In this document: one piece after another, positions 27,525-35,095 of the stretch | Layout: each line of letters begins with the position of its first letter | How positions within the stretch are numbered: the stretch's first letter is position 1 | Assembly: GCA_965230765.1 (NCBI GenBank) | Contig: CBDDLR010000001.1 | Coordinates: 62,001 to 126,000 of the forward strand | From: Sunxiuqinia sp965230765 | GTDB lineage: Bacteria > Bacteroidota > Bacteroidia > Bacteroidales > Prolixibacteraceae | DNA length: 64,000 nt | Reading direction: 5' to 3' | Notes under the pieces: generated by a model | The model's input: the letters and a program-made list of their open reading frames with translations, nothing else | Database searches by the model: none | What the model was told of the DNA's origin: nothing | Made by a program: the position numbers and the translations under genes

Positions 27525-28555
27525 TTCAACTGAATTTTAAGATCTACTTTGAATTCTTTTCCTTTTTCCTCGATTTCTAAATCGTGTTTCCCTTCGTAAA
27601 TTATATTTAATCTTTTTTGAACATTTTGAATTCCCACCCCTTTGTATTTTTCATTTTCTGAAATTGATTTTACACCAGATGAATTTACTATTTTAAAAAT
27701 TATTTCACTCAAAGTCAGCGAAATATCAATATTTATATACTTGTTTCCATCCAGTGATTGTGGGGCATATTTGAATGCGTTTTCAACAAAAGGAAGAAAA
27801 ATCAGCGGGGCTATTTTTTGATCAAGAATGTCTCCGGTTAACTTAAAATCAATCTCAAATCCTTCGTCCAACCTGATCTGTTGAAGCTTCACGTATTTCT
27901 TCAAAAACTCAATTTCATCTTTTAATAAAATAAAATCTTCTTCTGCATCGTAAATCACGTAACGCAAGATATCAGATAGTTTTAACACTGCCTGTGGTGC
28001 CAGCTCAGATTTTTTCCTGGACAAACTATAAATACTGTTCAAACTATTAAACAGAAAATGGGGGTTAATCTGCGAACGTAAAGCTTTCAGCTCACTGGAT
28101 GTCTTTTCCTGTTCGGCACGGTTTAAACGAAACCATGAACGCGCCAACCGAACCAAAGTAGTCAGCAACAAGTAGACTGCAAAATATAGCGAGATATCCC
28201 AGAAGTTGTAGTAAGCAATGAAGTAGTAACCCTCCAACAAATAATCAATCCACTTTTCAAAAAGAATTAAATAAAATCCCGATCCGGCCGAAACAAATAG
28301 TGCGAGAGACAGGCCATAGTAGAAATACTTTTCTTTTTCAAGAAAATAAGGAACCAGTACCAGCAAATTCAAATAAGTTACCAAAGCAATTGGCCCATGA
28401 AAAATTGCCGTGTAAATCAAATCAATTCGTGCAATTTCAGCCGAAACTTTTAGAATGTTCACCAGTATCAAAAACGACAAACACCAAAACAGGATGTGCT
28501 GTACCACCCTGTTTAGTGCAATTCTTTTAATGATGTCCAATATCTTGTTTACCAC
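27521..28555 (-). CDS. LytS-type sensor histidine kinase (His_kinase family)
   Basis: A 344-residue membrane kinase with about four transmembrane helices in residues 12-145 and no extracellular sensor domain of any size. The dimerisation/phosphorylation motif is LRSQINPHFLFNSLNSIYSL with His166. The ATPase part has FLPFVENAFKYAP (N box) and KGVGIQNVQKRL (G box). Translation must begin at GTG 28555, since no ATG lies near the conserved N-terminus and the stop of the upstream lipoprotein gene adjoins it directly. The three genes lipoprotein-kinase-regulator therefore look like one operon. Confidence 0.92.
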   Translation of the reverse strand: MVNKILDIIKRIALNRVVQHILFWCLSFLILVNILKVSAEIARIDLIYTAIFHGPIALVTYLNLLVLVPYFLEKEKYFYYGLSLALFVSAGSGFYLILFEKWIDYLLEGYYFIAYYNFWDISLYFAVYLLLTTLVRLARSWFRLNRAEQEKTSSELKALRSQINPHFLFNSLNSIYSLSRKKSELAPQAVLKLSDILRYVIYDAEEDFILLKDEIEFLKKYVKLQQIRLDEGFEIDFKLTGDILDQKIAPLIFLPFVENAFKYAPQSLDGNKYINIDISLTLSEIIFKIVNSSGVKSISENEKYKGVGIQNVQKRLNIIYEGKHDLEIEEKGKEFKVDLKIQLN

Positions 28556-29170
28556 TTATTGTCGAATCAAGTTGACCGTATAATCATCTTCAAATGCTTC
28601 ATCCGAATTTACATATTTTAAAACGAATTTTTGTAACTCTTTTGGTTTTGCTGTTAGCAGCACCCTTTCTTCTGTCTTTTCATGATGGATCCGAATCTTA
28701 TTTTCTTCAATAAGCCCACCAAGCCAGGAAGGATTAAAGTATTTTATTGTGGCATTGTTTTTACCAAATTCCAGTTTTGCAAAAACATGAACCGGGAATA
28801 AATACATATCGAAGAAGTCACCGTTCCCATGATCTAAATGATCATCAATAAAAAAATCAATGAAGTAATATTCCTGTAGCTTAACAATCCTCGCAGCAAT
28901 TGATTTTTCACTGAATGTAGAATCCTCCTCTGCCATTATCCTTAATGTATATACAGTACTGTCATAACTGGTTGAATTTCCAAAAAAACTTGATTTCTTT
29001 ACTTCATGAGAAAATTCCCAAATAGTTGAATCCCCATCCATCCATTCACCGAGCAAGATATCATTGGCAAAAAGATCATCCTCCGTATAAAGTGGGTAAA
29101 ATGAATAAACAAAACATCCTGAGATAAGAAAAAGGATGGCTAACAAAAATAAAAATGCTTTTCGTTTCAT
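28556..29170 (-). CDS. Lipoprotein preceding the LytS/LytTR pair
   Basis: A 204-residue protein starting MKRKAFLFLLAILFLISGC, a lipoprotein signal with Cys19. The mature part has PLYTEDDLFANDILLGEWMDGD followed by several beta-strand-like segments and ends NSDEAFEDDYTVNLIRQ. Its opening resembles small Bacteroidota lipoproteins with a PLYTE-D motif, but I cannot name a function. The stop codon abuts the GTG of the kinase, so it may provide the sensory input. A longer upstream start (18 more residues) is less likely because it precedes the signal peptide. Confidence 0.75.
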   Translation of the reverse strand: MKRKAFLFLLAILFLISGCFVYSFYPLYTEDDLFANDILLGEWMDGDSTIWEFSHEVKKSSFFGNSTSYDSTVYTLRIMAEEDSTFSEKSIAARIVKLQEYYFIDFFIDDHLDHGNGDFFDMYLFPVHVFAKLEFGKNNATIKYFNPSWLGGLIEENKIRIHHEKTEERVLLTAKPKELQKFVLKYVNSDEAFEDDYTVNLIRQ

Positions 29171-29273
29171 AACTTTTGGATTTAAAGTTTTGTCCAAAGC
29201 AATGAAATCAATTGGTGTGCACAAAATTTATTCGTTATGTTGGGTGGTTTTCTCGTTGAGTTGAACTTTGAAA

Positions 29274-29310
29274 CTACTAAGGCTCTCACTTGGCGTGAGA
29301 GCCTTAGTAG
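29274..29310 (-). terminator. Perfect 16-bp hairpin downstream of buk
   Basis: CTACTAAGGCTCTCAC and its exact complement flank a 5-base loop. The stem lies 13 bases after the buk stop on the minus strand and is followed there by only a short T run (TTTC). It is probably a terminator or an mRNA 3'-end stabiliser. Confidence 0.6.
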
Positions 29311-29323
29311 CAATCATCCACAA

Positions 29324-30409
29324 CTACATTTTTGGATGGTATGTTCTGGCTTCGGTTTCGCCCCTGGCTACCCGAAGGGCATTCATTGCCAAAGCTTCCA
29401 ATTCATCTTCTCCAGGGTAAACAAAAACTTCAGAAATAAAATTTGTTTTTGATTCAATATAACCCGTTAAGTATTTATTGTAGGCCAATCCGCCTGTAAG
29501 AATGATTCCGTCAACCTGTCCATTTAGCACCACGGCCATTTCCCCAATAGCTTTTGCTACCTGGTAGCCCAGTGCATCCTGAATAATTTTTGCTTTTTCA
29601 TCACCTCCCGAAGCCATTTTCTCCACATCCATAGCACTGTTTGTGCCAAGCAATGCCACAAATCCACCTTCACCAACAACCATTCTTCGAATTTCTTCCC
29701 TGGAAAGTTTTCCCTCAAAGCAAAGATCTACTACTTGCCCAACAGGTAAAGTGCCACTTCGTTCAGGACTAAATGGACCTTCTCCATCCAACGCATTATT
29801 GACATCGATAACCCTTCCTTTTTGGTGTGCCCCAACAGAAATGCCACCACCCAGGTGACTAACAATTAAATTCAGCTCTTCATATTTCTGTCCGGTTTTC
29901 CTGGCATGTACCCGTGCTGTTGCCTTTTGGTTAAGCGCATGGAATATTGAGCGGCGTTCAAATTTTGGATGCCCTGCAATCCGGGCAATATCTTCCAGCT
30001 CGTCGGTAACCACAGGATCGGCGATATAGGCATTTGCTCCCGGAATTTGGTGAGCAATATAATCGGCAATTAAAGGCCCAAGGTTACTCGCATGTTGCCC
30101 AAGAATACCTTCGCGAGCATGGGAAAGCATCAAATTGTCCACTTGATAAACTCCAGATTCCATTGGGTAGGTCAAACCACCCCTACCAATGATGTGCTTA
30201 ATCGAATCAACCTGGTAACCTTCTTCAACCAATGCATCAATAATCATCCCTTTTCGGTAATCAAACTGATCGATCACCTTTTTATAACGAGACAACTCAT
30301 CTATTGAATGTCTTAAGGTCTTGGAAAGTTTGCACTCATCATCAAAATACACCGCAAACTTAGTCGATGTTGATCCAGGGTTTATAGCAAGTATTCTATG
30401 TTGTGTCAT
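29324..30409 (-). CDS. buk: Butyrate kinase
   Basis: Converts butyryl phosphate plus ADP to butyrate plus ATP, the last step of the Ptb-Buk butyrate route, or acts on branched-chain acyl phosphates. The ASKHA fold is shown by ILAINPGSTSTKFAVY (phosphate-1 strand), LIVSHLGGGISVGAHQKG and GIILTGGLAYNKYL. At 361 residues it has the family's normal length. It begins 4 bases after the ptb stop and so is co-transcribed with it. A strong hairpin follows. Confidence 0.94.
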   Translation of the reverse strand: MTQHRILAINPGSTSTKFAVYFDDECKLSKTLRHSIDELSRYKKVIDQFDYRKGMIIDALVEEGYQVDSIKHIIGRGGLTYPMESGVYQVDNLMLSHAREGILGQHASNLGPLIADYIAHQIPGANAYIADPVVTDELEDIARIAGHPKFERRSIFHALNQKATARVHARKTGQKYEELNLIVSHLGGGISVGAHQKGRVIDVNNALDGEGPFSPERSGTLPVGQVVDLCFEGKLSREEIRRMVVGEGGFVALLGTNSAMDVEKMASGGDEKAKIIQDALGYQVAKAIGEMAVVLNGQVDGIILTGGLAYNKYLTGYIESKTNFISEVFVYPGEDELEALAMNALRVARGETEARTYHPKM

Positions 30410-30413
30410 TACA

Positions 30414-31319
30414 TTATTTTGTCATCAATGCCGCCAAAGCAATTGAATTTAATTTTGTTTGTGCACTATCACCACGTGATGAAAGTACCGCAGGTACTTT
30501 TGCCCCAACAACAATTGCAGCTTGCTCTGCCTTGCAAAGTTTTGTGTTCATTTTATAGAATACATTTCCAGCGTCAATATTTGGAAACAGCAAACAATCG
30601 GCATCACCTGCAACTGGCGAATTAATTTTCTTAATTTCTGCGGATTCTTTATCAATGGCTACATCCAAGGCCATTGGGCCATCAACAACGGCACCTTTTA
30701 TTTGTCCGCGTTCTGCCATCTTTGAGATTAATGCGGCTTCTGTACAAGCAGGGATTGCAGGCAATACTTGTTCAGTTGGTGCAATCAAAGCAAGTTTAGG
30801 CACTTCAATTCCAAGTGCTTGAGCAGTTTGTGTCAAATATTTTGCAAGTACTACTTTTTGGTTTAAATCAGGATATGGGATAATGGCCACATCGCTAACA
30901 ATAAGTAGTTTGTGATAGTTAGGATTTTCGATTATTGTAACATGACTTAAAACGCCTTTGGGAGGCACCAACCCATATTCCTTGTTTAGCAAAGCCCTCA
31001 TATACTTATCAGTATTTATCAAGCCTTTCATCAAAAAGTCGGCCTCACCATTGTTGACCATTTTTACAGCTACCAAAGCAGCTTCATCCTCGGTTTGGGT
31101 GTGGATAATTTCAAATTCCAAGGGATTAACGTTCAGTTCAGAACAAGATTTTTCAATCTGTGATTTATCGCCCGTTAAAACTGCATGAACCACTCCCATT
31201 TTTACTGCCTGGTGAGCTGCTTCAATACTGTGGTGGTCAATAGCATTGACCACAACCATTTTTTTTACTGGCTTTTGTTTAATGATTTCGAATAGCTGGG
31301 ATAACTTTTCAATCTTCAT
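30414..31319 (-). CDS. ptb: Phosphate butyryltransferase
   Basis: Converts butyryl-CoA and phosphate to butyryl phosphate and CoA, feeding butyrate kinase. The 301-residue protein has the phosphate acyltransferase fold: AVLTGDKSQIEK, FLMKGLINTDKYMRALLNKEYG and an SDVAIIPYPDL block, ending with CLLFPNIDAGNVFYKM and VVGAKVPAVLSSRGDS. The linkage to buk supports Ptb over the related bifunctional enoyl-CoA hydratase/acetyltransferases. It has its own -7 box and lies beyond a terminator that separates it from ackA. Confidence 0.93.
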   Translation of the reverse strand: MKIEKLSQLFEIIKQKPVKKMVVVNAIDHHSIEAAHQAVKMGVVHAVLTGDKSQIEKSCSELNVNPLEFEIIHTQTEDEAALVAVKMVNNGEADFLMKGLINTDKYMRALLNKEYGLVPPKGVLSHVTIIENPNYHKLLIVSDVAIIPYPDLNQKVVLAKYLTQTAQALGIEVPKLALIAPTEQVLPAIPACTEAALISKMAERGQIKGAVVDGPMALDVAIDKESAEIKKINSPVAGDADCLLFPNIDAGNVFYKMNTKLCKAEQAAIVVGAKVPAVLSSRGDSAQTKLNSIALAALMTK

Positions 31320-31357
31320 TTTTTAATTTTTAAATAGATAGATTTTAGTTTTCAGCT

Positions 31358-31365
31358 CAAAAGTA
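31358..31365 (-). promoter_or_regulatory. -7 promoter box for ptb-buk
   Basis: On the minus strand the sequence is TACTTTTG (TAnnTTTG), 38 bases before the ptb ATG. The same octamer precedes pta. Confidence 0.5.
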
Positions 31366-31429
31366 AGTATTGGTTGTATGAAATTACATAACAAAAGTCA
31401 ACCTAAAAAATGTTTTTAAACCCTTGAAA

Positions 31430-31465
31430 AACAAAACATCCGACACATATTCGTACCGGATGTTT
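31430..31465 (-). terminator. Terminator after ackA
   Basis: AAACATCCG and CGGATGTTT form a perfect 9-bp stem with a 14-base loop. On the minus strand the stem runs into TTTTGTTTTTC, so it terminates the pta-dehydrogenase-ackA transcript. Confidence 0.75.
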
Positions 31466-31524
31466 CAAAGAATAAACAGTTTGCCTTTAAGGCTTATATT
31501 TTGTCACAAAATGTTTTTCAGAGA

Positions 31525-32736
31525 TTATGATTTCACTTTATCATGCACAATTTTTTCCGTATCAAGTGCAATCATCAATTCTTCATCGGTTGGCACAACA
31601 ATTACTTTTACTGTTGAATCCTCTGTGCTGATTACTTTTTCATCACCACGCATTCCTGTATTAATGCTTTCATCTATTTTAATACCGAAACATTCCAGAC
31701 CTTCAGTAACACCTCTCCTTGTTGTATCAGCGTTTTCGCCAATACCACCTGTGAGGATAAGGATATCCAAACCGCCCATTGCAGCCATGTACGACCCAAT
31801 GTATTTTTTCACACGGTAGTTGTAAATATCCAATGCCAGGGTAGCTCGCTCATTACCATCGGCACTTTCATCTTCAATTTCGCGCATATCAGATGACACT
31901 CCGGAAAGTCCAAGCATTCCACTATGTTTATTCAATAAGGTACTTGCAGAGCGAAGTCCAAGTTCTTCTTTCTCCATAATAAATGTAACAGCACCGATAT
32001 CTAGATCACCAGCGCGGGTACCCATTACCAAACCTTCCAGCGGTGTGAAACCCATACTGGTATCGAAAGATTTTCCATTTTTAACAGCAGCAACAGATGC
32101 ACCGTTACCAAGGTGACAGGATACAATCTTTTGCGATTCATATTCAACGCCTAATAGTTCACAAGCTCTTTTTGTAACGTATCGGTGGCTGGTTCCATGA
32201 AAACCATATCTTCTGATACCATACTTTTTATATAGAACGTGAGGAATACCGTACATGTAGGCTGTAGGTTCCATGGTTTGATGGAAAGCAGTATCGAACA
32301 CACCAACTTGTGGGATGCCCGGGATTAACTCTTCCATTGCATAGATACCTTTCAGGTTAGGTGGGTTATGAAGTGGTGCTAAATCGATACACTTCTCCAT
32401 TTCATTAATCACCTCGCTTGTGATAAACTCACTACCTTTGAAGCGTTCACCACCATGAACGACCCTGTGCCCTACGGCATCAATTTCTTCCAGGCTTTTT
32501 AAGCATCCGTATTTTTCACTGGTAAGAATACCCAAAATGTATTCTACCCCACTTTTATGATCGAGGATTTCGCCTTCAAAAACAATTTGACGTCCGTCTG
32601 AATGTTTATGCTTCAAAAACGAACCTTTCATACCTAATTTTTCAATTCCACCTTTTGCAATCACATCCTGATTTTCCATGGTGAAAAGCTGGTATTTTAT
32701 GGAACTGCTACCACAGTTTAATACAAGAATTTTCAT
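31525..32736 (-). CDS. ackA: Acetate kinase
   Basis: Makes ATP and acetate from acetyl phosphate; with Pta it forms the main acetate-producing pathway. The 403-residue protein begins MKILVLNCGSSSIKYQLF and has VFDTAFHQTMEP, FHGTSHRYV, SCHLGNGASVAAVKNGKS, DTSMGFTPLEGLVMGTRAGDLD and LTGGIGENAD, all characteristic of AckA. It is the third gene after pta and the dehydrogenase, with a terminator downstream. Confidence 0.97.
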   Translation of the reverse strand: MKILVLNCGSSSIKYQLFTMENQDVIAKGGIEKLGMKGSFLKHKHSDGRQIVFEGEILDHKSGVEYILGILTSEKYGCLKSLEEIDAVGHRVVHGGERFKGSEFITSEVINEMEKCIDLAPLHNPPNLKGIYAMEELIPGIPQVGVFDTAFHQTMEPTAYMYGIPHVLYKKYGIRRYGFHGTSHRYVTKRACELLGVEYESQKIVSCHLGNGASVAAVKNGKSFDTSMGFTPLEGLVMGTRAGDLDIGAVTFIMEKEELGLRSASTLLNKHSGMLGLSGVSSDMREIEDESADGNERATLALDIYNYRVKKYIGSYMAAMGGLDILILTGGIGENADTTRRGVTEGLECFGIKIDESINTGMRGDEKVISTEDSTVKVIVVPTDEELMIALDTEKIVHDKVKS

Positions 32737-32765
32737 CCTCTATATATTTCTTTTGAATTTACTAA

Positions 32766-33737
32766 TTAACATTTACTATTTGGAGTAAGGATTTTGTTTC
32801 CATCTTCATCGTATTCATAAAACCCTTTTCCACAAGAGACACCGATTTGTTTCGCGCGAACCAACCTTTTTAAATATTGATTTGGCTTGTAGCGAACATC
32901 TCCAAATTCATTGTAAATGTTCTCCATCCAACGAACAATTTTATCGAGACCCATTTTATCGGCAATCTCGAAAATGCCCAATCTCATTCCATATCCAACT
33001 TTCAATGTCAAATCTACATCTTGAATATTGGAAATACCTTCCATCAGGATTTCGCAAGCTTCATTCAGCAATACCACAAATAAACGTACGCTTACCAAGC
33101 CAGCTGATTCTTCAACAGGCACGATCTTGCGGTTAATCAGTTTCACAAACTTACATACCTTCCCGTAAGCTTCATCGCTGGTGTAAAGGCCTTTAACAAC
33201 CTCCATTATCCTTGCTTCTGGTGAAGAAACAAAAAAGTGGATACTCACACAGCGATCTTTGTATTCCAACTCTGAAGAAAGTTCTGTTACAATGATTGTT
33301 GTTGAATTTGTAGCAATAATGCAATCGCGATCAACAATGCTTTCGATCTTCTTGAAAATCTCTTTGCGTTCATTGATTTTAATACCACGATCGATTTCTC
33401 GAATGGCTTCAACAACAAAATCACATCCGGCGAGGTCTTTATAGTCCATTGAACCTTTAATGCGGGCAAGAATAGCTCGCTTCTCTCCCTGGGTTAAACC
33501 CCAGTGTTCAATTCTGTGATCCAATACCTTACCGATGCTTTTGTAAGCCTCTTTAATCTTCTTTTCACTAACTTCAATAAAAACAACTTCAATTCCATAG
33601 AAACTGGCAACCCGCGCAATGTTTTGGCCAACCAAACCACAACCGATAATACCAATTTTAGAGAACAAGGTTCTTTTTACATCTTTTTTACTCAACCCAA
33701 ATTCCTCAATGGGTTCGTATATTACTTCTTTGGACAT
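32766..33737 (-). CDS. Divergent 3-hydroxyacyl-CoA dehydrogenase-like protein
   Basis: A 323-residue protein of the HBD/FadB dehydrogenase family. The NAD-binding loop IGIIGCGLVGQNIA and the catalytic His and Glu (HFF, then E twelve residues later in RIMEVVK) are present. The usual HFFNP is changed to HFFVSSP, and the Asn of the VNR motif (Asn208 in the human enzyme) is Val in GLVSVRLFV. The GxxHPMGP block is also replaced (GYGMRLGIFEIAD). Placed between pta and ackA, it may reduce acetoacetyl-CoA for butyrate formation, or it may have lost that activity and gained another. Function on the classical substrate is uncertain. Confidence 0.8.
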   Translation of the reverse strand: MSKEVIYEPIEEFGLSKKDVKRTLFSKIGIIGCGLVGQNIARVASFYGIEVVFIEVSEKKIKEAYKSIGKVLDHRIEHWGLTQGEKRAILARIKGSMDYKDLAGCDFVVEAIREIDRGIKINERKEIFKKIESIVDRDCIIATNSTTIIVTELSSELEYKDRCVSIHFFVSSPEARIMEVVKGLYTSDEAYGKVCKFVKLINRKIVPVEESAGLVSVRLFVVLLNEACEILMEGISNIQDVDLTLKVGYGMRLGIFEIADKMGLDKIVRWMENIYNEFGDVRYKPNQYLKRLVRAKQIGVSCGKGFYEYDEDGNKILTPNSKC

Positions 33738-33746
33738 AGGTTATAT

Positions 33747-34751
33747 TTATTCAAAAAGGGCAGCAGCCTGGTTAGAGGTAATTGCTACCATGTTTACAAT
33801 ATCACTTACTGAACAACCTCTTGACAGGTCGTTGATTGGTGCCGCCATACCTTGCAACACCGGTCCGATTGCTTCGGCCTGAGAAAGACGCTGAACAAGC
33901 TTATAGCCAATGTTTGCAGCTTCAAGTCCAGGGAATACCAACACATTGGCATGCCCGGCCACTTCGCTATCTGGACATTTTAATTGAGCTACATCAGGAA
34001 TTAATGCTGCATCAAGTTGAAGTTCACCCTCAATTTTCAATTCCGGATCAAGTTCCCTGGCAATTTCTGTTGCATTCACAACTTTATCTACCAATGGGTG
34101 CTGAGCACTTCCTTTTGTAGAAAAACTCAACATGGCTACCCGTGGTTCCATACCAACAATAGCTTTTGCAGTTTTTGCTGTGGTTACAGCAATTTCTGCC
34201 AGCTGTCGTTCATCTGGATCAGGCATCACGGCACAATCGGCAAAAACCAAAATACCATCATGACCAAAATGTGGGTCGTTTACAAACATCAAAAATGCTC
34301 CTGACACGACACTTACCCCTGGCATAGTTTTTACAAACTGAAAAGCAGGACGAAGAACATCGCCTGTAGCATTAATTGCCCCGGCAATTTCACCATCAGC
34401 ATCACCACATTTAATCATTAGTGGAGCAAATACCAACGGATCATTCAACATTTCAAGTGCTTCTTCTTTTGTTAATCCTTTTTTCTTCCTGATTTCAACC
34501 ATCGTGTCTGCATAAGCATCTCTTCGTTCATCAGTTTGAGGATCGACAATTACAGCGCCTTTAATGTTAACTCCTAATTCTTCAGCTGCCTGAACAATTT
34601 CAACCGGATTACCCAATAAAATAATCCTGGCAATGTGCTCATTAAGAATAATCTCTGTAGCTCGTAAGGTTCTGGGTTCACTTCCTTCTGGAAGTACAAT
34701 GCGCTTTTGGTAACTCTGCGCATTTTGAATTACATCTTCTAGTAATTTCAT
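33747..34751 (-). CDS. pta: Phosphate acetyltransferase
   Basis: Interconverts acetyl-CoA and acetyl phosphate. The 334-residue single-domain form begins with IVLPEGSEPRTLRATEIIL and has PLVFAPLMIKCGDADGEIAGA, VSVVSGAFLMFV and NVLVFPGLEAANIGYKLVQR, all family signatures. It is the first gene of the pta-dehydrogenase-ackA operon, with gaps of 9 and 29 bases. Its -7 box lies about 170 bases upstream, so a long leader is expected. Confidence 0.95.
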   Translation of the reverse strand: MKLLEDVIQNAQSYQKRIVLPEGSEPRTLRATEIILNEHIARIILLGNPVEIVQAAEELGVNIKGAVIVDPQTDERRDAYADTMVEIRKKKGLTKEEALEMLNDPLVFAPLMIKCGDADGEIAGAINATGDVLRPAFQFVKTMPGVSVVSGAFLMFVNDPHFGHDGILVFADCAVMPDPDERQLAEIAVTTAKTAKAIVGMEPRVAMLSFSTKGSAQHPLVDKVVNATEIARELDPELKIEGELQLDAALIPDVAQLKCPDSEVAGHANVLVFPGLEAANIGYKLVQRLSQAEAIGPVLQGMAAPINDLSRGCSVSDIVNMVAITSNQAAALFE

Positions 34752-34921
34752 GTGTATTATGACGAATTTTTATTTATTAGCCAGCAAAAGTCAACAAAGC
34801 GCCAAAACCGAACAGGTCAAATAGTGTTAAAAGACAATGTAAAGTATTGGGAACAAATGTGACAAGTCGTTTTTCATCTTACCATTTTAGATTTCAAACA
34901 TGCTGCTTGAACATTCTGCGA

Positions 34922-34929
34922 CAAAAGTA
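34922..34929 (-). promoter_or_regulatory. -7 promoter box for the pta operon
   Basis: TACTTTTG on the minus strand, the same octamer as before ptb, with a leader of about 165 bases. The rest of the 344-base divergent gap (34752-35095) is AT-rich and shows nothing else that I can support. Confidence 0.4.
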
Positions 34930-35095
34930 CAGAATTTCTATTGTTGTTATACTTTAAAGGTATGAATTTATGCAGAAGTTTGATAAAAATCACATTTGAT
35001 TTAGAATCATTTAAATTTAGAAAAGAAAATACCCGTTTTTCGTGTTATAATTTGATAGTTTATCTTTACCTATTGAACGAAAGAGATGTAATCTG

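Noticed and set aside
31525..34751. Whole cluster pta to buk as one transcript
   Set aside because: A 9-bp hairpin with T-rich tail after ackA and a separate -7 box before ptb suggest two units, although read-through cannot be excluded.
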